Of a stretch of DNA of 64,000 nt, positions 46,963 through 56,120 are shown piece by piece (position 1 is the first letter of the stretch; each line of letters begins with the position of its first letter). The stretch is from Winogradskyella marina (lineage in GTDB: Bacteria; Bacteroidota; Bacteroidia; Flavobacteriales; Flavobacteriaceae). The notes under the pieces are model-generated. The model saw nothing but the letters and a program-made list of their open reading frames with translations. It ran no database searches and was not told where the DNA came from. The translations under genes and the position numbers were made by a program. The DNA is taken from assembly GCF_015645385.1 (NCBI RefSeq), contig NZ_JADOET010000004.1, forward strand, positions 176,324 to 240,323, given 5' to 3'.

Positions 46963-48366
46963 TTATTTTATTGATGAATATAATTCTATGTACGCTCTTG
47001 CAGAGACTTTCCAAGAATGATCTATACTCATTATATGTTTTCTATTCGCTTTAAATTTCTTTTGTTGTTTATAAAATTCTTTTCCTCTGTTAATTGAGTG
47101 TAAAACGTCATGTACAGAAACTTCATTATGACAAATTCCAAAACCATCGTCTCCAATATCAATAACTGTATCTTTTAATCCACCAATACGTCTTACAACA
47201 GGTACGGTTCCATATCTTAGAGAGTACATTTGGTTTAAGCCGCAAGGTTCAACACGAGATGGCATTAGTAAAAAGTCTGCTCCTGCATAAATAATATGAG
47301 AGAGCTTTTCGTCATAACCAATGAATGCGTTATAATTTCCGCTGTGTTTTGGTATTAATTCAAGTAATTGTCCTTCTGTCTCTTTAGAGCCTGAACCTAA
47401 AACAATAACAGATATGTCTTTAGAGCGCAGTGCATAATCTATTGCATAAGGTAAAAGTTCAGCGCCTTTTTCACCAACTAAACGACCAATAAATGCAAAT
47501 AACGGTTTGCTTTCATCTAAGTTAAACTGTGCACACAACCATTTTTTATTGGCTTTTTTCCCCGATTCAACAGTCGATTTTTTATAATTCTTTACAATGT
47601 ATTTATCCGTTTCTGGATTCCAAACCTCAGAATCTATTCCGTTTAAAATTCCTACAGCTTTTAAGTTTTCGTGATATAATAACGACTCTAATCCGTTAGC
47701 ACTATATTTTAATTCTTCCATATAGCTTGGAGAAACAGTTGTAACTCTCCAAGCACATTTTATTGCTGCTGCTAATGGGTTAATCATGTCTTCCCACATA
47801 ATTAGTCCAACATTTTCAATATTAAAACTTGGAATCTTATACAAATTATCATAAGCCATCCATCCTTGATATTGAGCATTATGAATAGTCGTAATTACAG
47901 GGATTTTATTCAGCGATTCATACGTATAACTTTCTTGGGCCATAAATGGAATTAAGCCCGTATGATGGTCATGACAATGAATAATATTTGGCTTTTCTTT
48001 TAAAGTTAATATCCAATCTAAAGCCGCAATTTGAAAGGCTAAAAAACGATCGGTATCGTTATCTGTATACACACTCTCAGTGTAAAGCAAATCTTCAACA
48101 TGCACAAAGAAAACATCAAAATCTAAAACTGAACCATCAATTTTTAATATGTTATAATTCAATTCTTTATTACCAAGTCTTAAATCAGCTTCATAAACCG
48201 AAGTAAATTTATGTGCTTGGGTAAATTTATTGTTATAAAAAGGCATTATAACAGAACTGTTTGCACCAATTTCATTTTGGTACTTAGGTAAAGCGCCAAC
48301 AACATCAGCCAAACCACCTACTTTTGCAATTGGGTAACATTCTGCACTTATATGTATTATTTTCAT
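46963..48366 (-). CDS. glgA: Glycogen synthase (ADP-glucose type)
   Basis: A 467-residue GT5 enzyme that extends alpha-1,4-glucan from ADP-glucose. The N-terminus IIHISAECYPIAKVGGLADV contains the KVGGL donor-binding motif, and the C-terminal EPCGLNQMYSLRYGTVPVVR is the donor-site Glu region. The ATG at 48366 is preferred over a TTG two codons upstream. It is the first gene of the glgACB run. The 130-base divergent region to msrB holds two matching dyads that could bind a regulator. Confidence 0.95.
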   Translation of the reverse strand: MKIIHISAECYPIAKVGGLADVVGALPKYQNEIGANSSVIMPFYNNKFTQAHKFTSVYEADLRLGNKELNYNILKIDGSVLDFDVFFVHVEDLLYTESVYTDNDTDRFLAFQIAALDWILTLKEKPNIIHCHDHHTGLIPFMAQESYTYESLNKIPVITTIHNAQYQGWMAYDNLYKIPSFNIENVGLIMWEDMINPLAAAIKCAWRVTTVSPSYMEELKYSANGLESLLYHENLKAVGILNGIDSEVWNPETDKYIVKNYKKSTVESGKKANKKWLCAQFNLDESKPLFAFIGRLVGEKGAELLPYAIDYALRSKDISVIVLGSGSKETEGQLLELIPKHSGNYNAFIGYDEKLSHIIYAGADFLLMPSRVEPCGLNQMYSLRYGTVPVVRRIGGLKDTVIDIGDDGFGICHNEVSVHDVLHSINRGKEFYKQQKKFKANRKHIMSIDHSWKVSARAYIELYSSIK

Positions 48367-48430
48367 TGACAAATATTAACAAATTGTTGATGCATTAAAT
48401 TTAACAATAATAAAAATAAAGACAAGCATA

Positions 48431-48474
48431 ATTACGAATGTAATTTAAAATTAACATTGGTATTACATTGTAAT
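48431..48474. promoter_or_regulatory. Paired ATTAC-N3/4-GTAAT dyads between glgA and msrB
   Basis: ATTAC-GAAT-GTAAT at 48431-48444 and ATTAC-ATT-GTAAT at 48462-48474 are two inverted repeats with the same arms. Their centres are about 30.5 bases apart, close to three helical turns. They lie 65-108 bases upstream of glgA and 23-66 bases upstream of msrB. They look like a dimer-of-dimers operator; the regulator is unknown. Confidence 0.4.
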
Positions 48475-48496
48475 GATTAACAAATAACAACGACCA

Positions 48497-49015
48497 ATGA
48501 AACAAACTATAATTTTAGACATTTTAATTTTGAAAAAGATAGCATTATTAACACTTATAAGTTTGTTTTTAAGTTGTAACAGTTCAGCTCAAAAAACAGA
48601 AACAAAAGAAAATAAAACCTTTAAGGTTACTAAAACCGAAGCCGAATGGAAAGCACAACTTACGGCAGATCAATACCACATTCTAAGAGAAGCAGGAACA
48701 GAACGTCCATTCTCTAGCGCATTAAATAAAAACTACGAAAAAGGGGTGTATCATTGTGCAGGCTGTAATACTCCATTATATAAAAGTGAACACAAATTTG
48801 ATTCTGGTACTGGCTGGCCAAGTTTTGATCGTGTTATTGAAGGCAATGTTGCTTTTAGTACAGACACTAAAATTGGTTACACCAGAAACGAAGAACATTG
48901 TGCGACGTGTGGAGGTCATTTAGGCCATGTATTTAATGATGGCCCAAAAGAAACTACAGGAAAGCGCCATTGTATTAATGGAGATGCACTAAAGTTTGTA
49001 CCTTCTGAAGATTAA
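48497..49015 (+). CDS. msrB: Peptide-methionine (R)-S-oxide reductase MsrB, exported lipoprotein form
   Basis: A 172-residue enzyme that reduces methionine-R-sulfoxide in proteins. It has zinc-binding pairs CAGC and CATC, the GTGWPSF core, GGHLGHVF and the catalytic Cys of RHCINGDALKF. A lipobox (LISLFLSC) shows it is lipid-anchored, so it repairs envelope proteins. The ATG at 48497 is kept as the only ATG, but a TTG at 48530 would give a more classical lipoprotein signal (MKKIALLTLISLFLSC) and may be the true start. Divergent from glgA. Confidence 0.93.
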   Translation: MKQTIILDILILKKIALLTLISLFLSCNSSAQKTETKENKTFKVTKTEAEWKAQLTADQYHILREAGTERPFSSALNKNYEKGVYHCAGCNTPLYKSEHKFDSGTGWPSFDRVIEGNVAFSTDTKIGYTRNEEHCATCGGHLGHVFNDGPKETTGKRHCINGDALKFVPSED

Positions 49016-49144
49016 ATTACCTTAAGTTAGAAATCACTGAGACTAAGTTTTCTCTTGCAATTGAATTATAAAGGGGTTGCGAGCAGTATTTTTATGCTCA
49101 AACTTTTTATAGCCGTCAATATTCAAATTTCTATTTGACTTTCC

Positions 49145-49152
49145 TATCTTTG
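49145..49152 (+). promoter_or_regulatory. -7 box of smpB
   Basis: TATCTTTG matches TAnnTTTG and ends only 6 bases before the ATG at 49159, so the transcript would be nearly leaderless. No correctly spaced -33 TTG is present. Confidence 0.45.
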
Positions 49153-49158
49153 GCATCC

Positions 49159-49617
49159 ATGCAAAAAACGATTAACATACTAAATAAGAAAGCAAAATTT
49201 CAGTACGACATATTTGATAAATATACGGCTGGAATTGTACTTACTGGAACTGAAATTAAATCCATCAGATCTAGTAAAGCATCTATTGCAGAAAGCTTTT
49301 GTGAGTTTAACGACAGAGGTGAATTGTTTGTTATTAATATGACGGTTGAAGAGTATAAATATGGTACTTATTATAACCACAGACCTAAAGCCGAACGCAA
49401 ACTACTCTTAAACAAAAGAGAGCTTAAAAAGCTAAAAAAAGAAATGGATATAAAAGGTAATGCTATCATTCCTTTAAAATTATTCATTAACGACAGAGGT
49501 TTAGCAAAGCTTATCATTGGACTAGGAAAAGGAAAAAAACTCTACGACAAACGCGAAACCATTAAAGATCGTGACAACAAGCGAAATTTAGATCGTATTA
49601 AGAAAAATTTCCGATAA
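49159..49617 (+). CDS. smpB: SsrA-binding protein SmpB
   Basis: A 152-residue RNA-binding protein that partners tmRNA to rescue stalled ribosomes. Diagnostic text: NKKAKFQYDIFDKYTAGIVL, TGTEIKSIRSSKASIAESF, HRPKAERKLLLNKRE, and a basic C-terminal tail (KRETIKDRDNKRNLDRIKK). The ATG at 49159 gives the standard length; the longer TTG form (49135) starts upstream of the -7 box. The tmRNA gene itself is not in the window. Confidence 0.95.
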   Translation: MQKTINILNKKAKFQYDIFDKYTAGIVLTGTEIKSIRSSKASIAESFCEFNDRGELFVINMTVEEYKYGTYYNHRPKAERKLLLNKRELKKLKKEMDIKGNAIIPLKLFINDRGLAKLIIGLGKGKKLYDKRETIKDRDNKRNLDRIKKNFR

Positions 49618-49790
49618 ATTTAAGATTACTATTACCTTACGGCAACAAATTATAGTTTAAGTTTGATACCTATTAGGCAACCATTTCATTTTTATTTGCG
49701 TCTTTATAAATAAATACGGTTCATAATCGTTTTTATAAGAGATGCATGTATCCTTGGAAGTGTTGTGTTTAGCAAATCAATCAATACTAT

Positions 49791-52256
49791 ATGACTAAAA
49801 AACTACTCAATATTTTCCTAATTGCTTATAGCACACTAGCTCTTGCACAAATTAAAGGAAACATTACGGATCAAAACAACGAAGCACTTCCTTTTGTAAA
49901 TATAGTAATTGAGAATACCTACAAAGGCACAACAAGTAATGACGATGGCTATTACGACCTCAATATCTCAACACCAAAAACATATACCATTGTTTATAGT
50001 TATTTAGGTTACAAAACTGTAAAAAAGACGGTTACTGTAAATCAATTTCCATATCAACTAGATGTTACGTTAACTGAAGAATCTGTCTCGCTAAACGAAG
50101 TTGTAATCGACTCTGAAAACGATCCGGCAAACGCTATAATGCAACAAGCCATAGCACAACGAAAAGCTAATCTTGAAAAAATTAAGTCCTTTAAAGCTGA
50201 TTTCTATTCTAGAGGACTCATAAAAATAAAAGATGCTCCTGAAAAAATAATGGGTCAAGAGGTAGGTGATTTAGGAGGTGGTTTAGACTCCACCCGAAGC
50301 GGTATCGTTTACTTATCTGAAACCATTTCTCATCTTCAGTTTTTGAGTCCAGATAAATTAAAAGAAAAAATAACAGCTTCAAAAATAAGTGGTGACAGTA
50401 ATGGTTTTAGTTTTAATAGCGCACTAGACGTTAATTTCAATTTTTATAATAATTCGGTGAATTTTGGAAATGAAATTATTTCACCAATAGCAAATAATGC
50501 TTTTAGTTATTATCGCTATAAATTGGAAGGTATATTTTATGATGACAGAGGCAACCTGATTAATAAAATTAGAGTGATTCCTAAACGTGTTAATGACCCC
50601 GTTTTTTCGGGCTTTATATATATTGTTGAAGACCAATGGGATATTTACGCTCTAGAATTAGATCTTACAGGAGTCCAAGCACGTATTCCTATGGTCGATA
50701 TAATTTCGTTACAACAGAGCTTTTCATATTCTGAAACCGATGATATTTGGGCTCGAATTTCGCAAAGTATCGATTTTAAATATGCTTTATTCGGAATTAA
50801 AGGTGAAGGTCGTTTTACAGCAGTGTATAGTAATTACGAGTTTAACTCAGGACTTACAAGAAGTGATTTTAGCCGAGAAATTGTCGCTTTTGAAAAAGAG
50901 GCCAACAAAAAAGATTCTATATTCTGGAATGCCATTAGACCTGTACCTCTAACTTCAGAAGAACGTACAGATTACGTAAAAAAAGATAGTATTCAGGTTC
51001 TACGAGAGTCTAAACCCTATTTAGATTCTATAGATAATGTTAGAAATAAATTCAAACTAGGAAGTATCTTAGGCTACACCTATCAAAATTCACATAAGGA
51101 TTACCGTTTGGGTTATGATATTCCGTTATTAGGAGTTCAGTTTAATACTGTACAAGGCTATACAGCTAATGCTAATGTATTCTACACAAAAAATTATGAC
51201 GATTTTAATCGTTTCTTAAGCGTTAATGGGAACCTTCAATACGGATTTTCAGATGAACGTTTACGTGCTACAGGTGCTATAACTTATAAGTTTAATAGTA
51301 TTAGTAATTCATTCTTGTCGTTGTCTGGTGGAGTTTCAGCGGAACAATTTAATCCTTCAAATCCTATTTCACCATTAATCAATTCAGTAAGCACACTCTT
51401 TTTTGAAGATAATTACATAAAATTGTACGACAAAAGTTATCTGGCTTTAAATTATTCGGAAGAACTTTTTAACGGCTTCAGGTTATACGCAGGTTTAAGT
51501 TACGAGCGACGAAAAGCACTCTTCAACACAACAGACCAAACATTTATAAATGAAGAAAATGATGTTTACACTAGTAATAATCCACTAAACGAAACAGCAT
51601 TTGGTATAGCACCATTTGAAACACACAATATTGTAAAAGGAACAATAGATGCTCGAATTAATTTTGGTCAAGAATATTTAAGTTATCCAGATGCTAAATA
51701 CAATGTTAGTAATGATGACTATCCAACTTTATACTTGGGTTACGAAAAAGGATTTGGTGCTACAGATAGCGATTATAATTTCGATCAAATTAAAGCAAGC
51801 TTAAGGCAATCGTTTAATATAAAAGACAAAGGTCGATTTATGTATAATGTAAAAGCAGGAACCTTTTTTAATGCCGAAGATATTGCCTTTATGGATTACC
51901 AACATTTTAATGGCAACCAAACACATGTCAGCACAGAAGGCAACTATACTAATGTATTCAACAATTTAGATTATTATTCTGCAAGTACAAACGACACTTA
52001 TTTTGAAGGCCATGTGGAACACGATTTTAATGGCTTTTTACTTGGAAAAATACCTTTACTCAATAAACTTAATTTTAACTTAGTAGTAGGTGCTCATCTT
52101 TTAGCAAAACCAGATTTTAGTCCTTATCAAGAATATTCTGTAGGTATTGACAATATTGGTTGGGGAAAATGGAGGTTCTTAAGAGTTGATTATATACGTT
52201 CTTATCAAAGCGGATTTCAGAGTGATGCTATTATGTTTGGTTTAAAATTCTTTTAA
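49791..52256 (+). CDS. Outer-membrane CarboxypepD_reg-like/DUF5686 protein
   Basis: An 821-residue exported protein. After the signal (LIAYSTLALAQ) comes a CarboxypepD_reg-like domain (residues ~20-100: ALPFVNIVIENTYKGTTSND, then YSYLGYKTVKKTVTV). A DUF5686 region and C-terminal beta-barrel strands follow, ending in Phe (GLKFF) as outer-membrane proteins do. The family is common in Bacteroidota and of unknown function. ATG start. It is followed 10 bases later by a small lipoprotein gene, perhaps in the same transcript. Confidence 0.88.
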   Translation: MTKKLLNIFLIAYSTLALAQIKGNITDQNNEALPFVNIVIENTYKGTTSNDDGYYDLNISTPKTYTIVYSYLGYKTVKKTVTVNQFPYQLDVTLTEESVSLNEVVIDSENDPANAIMQQAIAQRKANLEKIKSFKADFYSRGLIKIKDAPEKIMGQEVGDLGGGLDSTRSGIVYLSETISHLQFLSPDKLKEKITASKISGDSNGFSFNSALDVNFNFYNNSVNFGNEIISPIANNAFSYYRYKLEGIFYDDRGNLINKIRVIPKRVNDPVFSGFIYIVEDQWDIYALELDLTGVQARIPMVDIISLQQSFSYSETDDIWARISQSIDFKYALFGIKGEGRFTAVYSNYEFNSGLTRSDFSREIVAFEKEANKKDSIFWNAIRPVPLTSEERTDYVKKDSIQVLRESKPYLDSIDNVRNKFKLGSILGYTYQNSHKDYRLGYDIPLLGVQFNTVQGYTANANVFYTKNYDDFNRFLSVNGNLQYGFSDERLRATGAITYKFNSISNSFLSLSGGVSAEQFNPSNPISPLINSVSTLFFEDNYIKLYDKSYLALNYSEELFNGFRLYAGLSYERRKALFNTTDQTFINEENDVYTSNNPLNETAFGIAPFETHNIVKGTIDARINFGQEYLSYPDAKYNVSNDDYPTLYLGYEKGFGATDSDYNFDQIKASLRQSFNIKDKGRFMYNVKAGTFFNAEDIAFMDYQHFNGNQTHVSTEGNYTNVFNNLDYYSASTNDTYFEGHVEHDFNGFLLGKIPLLNKLNFNLVVGAHLLAKPDFSPYQEYSVGIDNIGWGKWRFLRVDYIRSYQSGFQSDAIMFGLKFF

Positions 52257-52266
52257 TATAACTATT

Positions 52267-52671
52267 TTGAATAAGTTCAGTTTAATTTTCTTTATTTCTA
52301 TATTGTTTTTCAATTGTAAAAATGAACAATCAGAGTATGAAAGTTATACTTCTATTGGAGAAATTGAACATGCTTCATTCACTTTTTGTGCTATCGTACC
52401 AAGTGAAGTTGACTATTCATATCGAGTTGGTGAATGGATTTTTAAAAGTACCAATAGTTACAAATTAGCCAAAGGAAAATATGGAATATCAGTAGTTAAC
52501 ATTGATAGTATTGGAGGGTGTAATTACGAAATTATTACAAATACGATAAGTCTTAAAGAATGGGTGTTTTGGAATGAAAAAGGGGAAATTATAGAACCAA
52601 CGAAAAGAATGATTAATTTAGTCCAGCCAAATCAAATGAATTCAGTAAACCCATTTGAACAAAATCAATAA
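52267..52671 (+). CDS. Small lipoprotein, function unknown
   Basis: A 134-residue protein with a lipobox (IFFISILFFNC, Cys at ~17) and a mixed beta-type body (YRVGEWIFKSTNSYKLAKGK). The text GEWIFKS..G resembles the MORN-like or toxin-antitoxin 'YwqK' phrase style of Bacteroidota lipoproteins, but no family can be assigned. TTG start, with no ATG available. It lies 10 bases after the DUF5686 gene and 5 before the next gene, so the three are probably cotranscribed. Confidence 0.7.
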   Translation: MNKFSLIFFISILFFNCKNEQSEYESYTSIGEIEHASFTFCAIVPSEVDYSYRVGEWIFKSTNSYKLAKGKYGISVVNIDSIGGCNYEIITNTISLKEWVFWNEKGEIIEPTKRMINLVQPNQMNSVNPFEQNQ

Positions 52672-52676
52672 AATAA

Positions 52677-53195
52677 ATGAAAACGAATATCACATTATTT
52701 TTACTTCTAATTACACTAAGTGTTACTGCACAAGAAAAAAAAGATTACTCAAGTAAAGTCACAACTATAGATAGCACAGTTGCAACCTTATATTCAGTCA
52801 TTTCTGGAGATAAAGAAGAAGCACGCGATTGGGATTTATTTAAGCATTTATTTAGAAAAGATGCGAAACTAATTCCAATAGGTGTAAAAGATGGAAAAAC
52901 AACCGTTCGTTATATGTCACCAAGCGACTATATTAAAACTTCAGGCAATTGGTTGCAGCAAAACGGATTTCATGAAATAGAAATTAAACGAGAGACACAA
53001 ACTTTCGGAAATTTAACACAGATTTTTAGCACCTACGAAGCTTATAAAAGTAAAGACGACAAAACACCTTTTATGCGTGGCATTAATAGCATTCAGTTGT
53101 TTAATGATGGGACACGTTGGTGGATTATTAACTTGTATTGGAAACAAGAATCTGAAGATTTTCCTATTCCAGAAGACTATTTGCCTAAAAATTAA
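52677..53195 (+). CDS. Exported NTF2/SnoaL-like protein
   Basis: A 172-residue exported protein (signal MKTNITLFLLLITLSVTAQ) with the cone-fold layout of the NTF2-like superfamily: a helix with VATLYSVISGDKEEARDWDLFKH, FRKDAKLIPI, and paired strands IFSTYEAYKSKDD and INSIQLFNDGTRWWIINLYW. Members are enzymes or ligand binders; no catalytic residues are clear. ATG start, 5 bases after the lipoprotein gene. Confidence 0.78.
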   Translation: MKTNITLFLLLITLSVTAQEKKDYSSKVTTIDSTVATLYSVISGDKEEARDWDLFKHLFRKDAKLIPIGVKDGKTTVRYMSPSDYIKTSGNWLQQNGFHEIEIKRETQTFGNLTQIFSTYEAYKSKDDKTPFMRGINSIQLFNDGTRWWIINLYWKQESEDFPIPEDYLPKN

Positions 53196-53291
53196 TGCTA
53201 TTATTTACATTTCCTAACAAGGCAAGAATCACATTTGAGTATTGATTTATTCAACCTATTTTTATCAAAACACTTTCAAAACATTATTTAA

Positions 53292-55133
53292 ATGATCATC
53301 TCACCAAAATCCATTTCAATAGTACTGATTGCTTTATCATTTTCAATAGTAAGTTGTGCTCAAAACACAACCGAAAAAACAACACCCATTTTTAAAGATG
53401 GAGAAGCGCAAATTGTTGATGCCTTTGTAGACACTAATAAATGGATTCGTCACGATTTATGGGTAGAAACCGAGTTTGATACGGATGGAGATGGTCAACC
53501 AGATCGTATGCACGTTGCTGTAACACGACCAGAACAAACTGAAACAGAAGGTTTAAAGCTACCTGTAATTTACGTTACAAGTCCTTATTTTGCTGGAGTG
53601 GCATCAGATTTACCAGGAGTTATGTGGGACGTTAATATTGAACTAGGAGAAACAGGAAAAGAGCGTGTTCACCCTGAAGTTACAAGACGAGGACAACGAC
53701 CAATTATTTCTAATTCGCATCTTAGAAAATGGGTTCCAAGAGGTTATATTGTTGTGCATTCTTCGTCACCAGGAACAGGTTTATCTGACGGAGCACCAAC
53801 CATTGGTGGAGAAAATGAAACGTTAGCACCAAAAACAGTGATAGACTGGTTATGCGGACGCGCAAAAGGATACACTGAGCGCGAAGGAAATGAAGAAGTT
53901 AAAGCCTATTGGTCAACCGGAAAAGTTGGTATGACAGGAACGTCATATAACGGAACTTTACCTTTAGCTGCAGCAACTACAGGTGTTGAAGGTCTTGAAG
54001 CTATTATTCCTATTGCACCAAACACATCGTACTATCACTATTACCGTTCTAACGGTTTAGTTCGTTCGCCAGGTGGTTATCTAGGTGAAGATATTGATGT
54101 GCTGTATGACTTTGTACATAGCGGAAAAGAAGAAAACAGGCCTTACAATAATAAGACTGTGAGAGATACCGAAATGAAAAACGGTATGGATAGAGAAACT
54201 GGAGATTATAACGAGTTTTGGGCAGGACGAGACTACCTTAACCAAATGGATAACATGAAAGCTGCCTTGCTAATGGCACATGGTTTTAACGATTGGAATG
54301 TTATGCCAGAACACAGTTATCGAATTTATAAGGCTGCAAAAGAAAAAGGACTACCAACTCAAATATTTTATCATCAAAACGGACACGGTGGACCACCTCC
54401 AATGACATTGATGAATCGTTGGTTTACTAAATATCTTCATGGTGTTGATAATGGTGTTGAAAAGGAAGAAAACAAATCTTATATTGTTAGAGAACATGAT
54501 GATCCACAAGCACCAACAGCATATAAAGATTATCCAAATCCTGACGCTTCAGATGTAACCTTACATTTAACACCTGGAGGAGCTTCTATTGGAGGCCTAA
54601 CATTAGATAAAGTTGCAGAGGCAGAAGAAATGTTTTCTGATGACGCTTCAATTTCAGGAAGCGAGCATGCCAAAGCAACAACCTCGAAAAACAGACTACT
54701 ATACGTAACTCCAAAATTAAAAGAAGACCTTCATATCTCAGGTGTTCCAAATGTTACAATCTCATTAGCTAGTAGTAAACCTGCAGCCAATTTATCAGTT
54801 TGGTTAGTTTCTTTGCCATGGCAAGAGGGAGAAGACATTAAAATTACAGACAATATTATTACACGTGGTTGGGCAGATCCTAAAAATCATAAGTCTTTGA
54901 CTAAAGAAGAAGATTTAGTCGTTGGTGAAGATTACACCGTCTCTTTTGATTTACAACCAGACGATCAGATTATAAAAGCCGGACAACAAATAGGTTTTTT
55001 AATATTCTCAAGTGATAAAGAATTTACCCTGCACCCAAAACCTGGAACAGAACTAACAATTCACTTGGGTGACACGTCATTAACCTTACCAGTAGTTGGT
55101 GGAAAAGATGCGTTTGTAAAGACTACAAACTAG
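53292..55133 (+). CDS. S15/CocE-family Xaa-Pro dipeptidyl-peptidase-like lipoprotein
   Basis: A 613-residue serine hydrolase with a lipobox (IALSFSIVSC). It has the S15 nucleophile GMTGTSYNG (Ser near 218), a later Asp in HGFNDWNV and a His in HQNGHGGP, then the C-terminal beta-jellyroll (LSVWLVSLPW, QPDDQIIKAGQQIGFLIFS) of X-Pro dipeptidyl-peptidases and CocE esterases. It probably clips X-Pro dipeptides outside the cytoplasm. ATG start. The gene converges on pcm. Confidence 0.9.
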   Translation: MIISPKSISIVLIALSFSIVSCAQNTTEKTTPIFKDGEAQIVDAFVDTNKWIRHDLWVETEFDTDGDGQPDRMHVAVTRPEQTETEGLKLPVIYVTSPYFAGVASDLPGVMWDVNIELGETGKERVHPEVTRRGQRPIISNSHLRKWVPRGYIVVHSSSPGTGLSDGAPTIGGENETLAPKTVIDWLCGRAKGYTEREGNEEVKAYWSTGKVGMTGTSYNGTLPLAAATTGVEGLEAIIPIAPNTSYYHYYRSNGLVRSPGGYLGEDIDVLYDFVHSGKEENRPYNNKTVRDTEMKNGMDRETGDYNEFWAGRDYLNQMDNMKAALLMAHGFNDWNVMPEHSYRIYKAAKEKGLPTQIFYHQNGHGGPPPMTLMNRWFTKYLHGVDNGVEKEENKSYIVREHDDPQAPTAYKDYPNPDASDVTLHLTPGGASIGGLTLDKVAEAEEMFSDDASISGSEHAKATTSKNRLLYVTPKLKEDLHISGVPNVTISLASSKPAANLSVWLVSLPWQEGEDIKITDNIITRGWADPKNHKSLTKEEDLVVGEDYTVSFDLQPDDQIIKAGQQIGFLIFSSDKEFTLHPKPGTELTIHLGDTSLTLPVVGGKDAFVKTTN

Positions 55134-55205
55134 TGTTGCCTTTCAACAGACCATATTAGTATATTTTACGAGGTATGAAGGACGTTTAAATCTAAACTCT
55201 ATTTC

Positions 55206-55231
55206 AGAGGATACATTAATTCTTATCCTCT
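55206..55231. terminator. Weak hairpin between convergent S15 and pcm genes
   Basis: AGAGGATA (55206-55213)/TATCCTCT (55224-55231), an 8-bp perfect stem with a 10-base loop that spans the pcm stop codon. No T-tract follows on either strand, so termination by it is uncertain. Confidence 0.35.
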
Positions 55232-55857
55232 AACATTGGAACAAACCTAAAATCACCAAATTCGTGTTTTTCAAAATCCTTTGGTCCTTTTCTAATAAAT
55301 AAGGTCATTACTTGTACATCATCTCCAACAGGAATCACTAAACGGCCACCAATGGCTAATTGGCTCAACAGCGGATTAGGCACATAAGGAGCACCTGCTG
55401 TTACGATTATACTTTGAAACGGAGCTTCAACTGGTAAACCTTTATAACCATCTCCAAAGATGAATTTCTTTGCTCTATAGCCTATTTTAGGAAGAAATTT
55501 AGACGTTTTTTTAAAGAGTTCATGCTGACGTTCTATGCTGTAAACTTTAGCACCAAGTTCTAAAAGTACAGCAGTTTGATAACCACTACCTGTACCAATT
55601 TCTAACACAGTATCACCTGGTTGCACTTGCAATAATTCAGATTGAAAAGCAACAGTATAAGGCTGAGAAATGGTTTGGTCAGCAGCAATAGGAAATGCCT
55701 TGTCTTGGTAGGCATAATCTATAAATCCTGAATCCATAAATAAATGCCTTGGAATTTTTCCAATTGCTTTTAACACAGATTTATCTTTAATACCTTTATT
55801 TATTAGTGTTTCAACAAGTTGCTGTCGCATCCCTTGATGCTTAAATGTATCTTTCAA
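55216..55857 (-). CDS. pcm: Protein-L-isoaspartate O-methyltransferase
   Basis: A 213-residue SAM-dependent enzyme that repairs isoaspartyl damage in proteins. Motifs: LMDSGFIDYAYQDKAFPI, SAM motif VLEIGTGSGYQTAVLLEL, and GRLVIPVGDD. The TTG at 55857 (MKDTFKHQGMRQQ) gives the family-standard N-terminus. Upstream of it the frame is open to a TTG at 55899, but that lies within a plausible promoter (55876-55906), so the longer form is rejected. Confidence 0.92.
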   Translation of the reverse strand: MKDTFKHQGMRQQLVETLINKGIKDKSVLKAIGKIPRHLFMDSGFIDYAYQDKAFPIAADQTISQPYTVAFQSELLQVQPGDTVLEIGTGSGYQTAVLLELGAKVYSIERQHELFKKTSKFLPKIGYRAKKFIFGDGYKGLPVEAPFQSIIVTAGAPYVPNPLLSQLAIGGRLVIPVGDDVQVMTLFIRKGPKDFEKHEFGDFRFVPMLEDKN

Positions 55858-55875
55858 AGCGTAGTTTAGTTTCTG

Positions 55876-55906
55876 TAAAAATAGCTCAAAGAAAAGCAAT
55901 TTCCAA
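55876..55906 (-). promoter_or_regulatory. Possible promoter of pcm (TTG-N20-TATTTTTA)
   Basis: On the minus strand TTG (55906-55904), a 20-base spacer and TATTTTTA (55883-55876). One mismatch to TAnnTTTG. It lies 18 bases upstream of the preferred start. Confidence 0.4.
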
Positions 55907-56096
55907 CCTCAAAAAGTTCAAATTTTAAAATGAAATTCAAATTTTGATGATATTTTCATAAACTAAAACTAATCACATTAATAAGATGAAATGTTTTTAA
56001 TTTTAAAACTTATACGAAAGAAAACAATTTATCATGTTTAAAATTTAGACAATGAACTTTTAGTCATTCTTTACGAATTATCTAATTCAAATCTAC

Positions 56097-56104
56097 TATT
56101 TTTG
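56097..56104 (+). promoter_or_regulatory. -7 box of the Gfo/Idh/MocA gene
   Basis: TATTTTTG matches TAnnTTTG and ends 16 bases before the ATG at 56121. A correctly spaced -33 TTG was not found. Confidence 0.4.
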
Positions 56105-56120
56105 TTAAAAACATAAAAAT

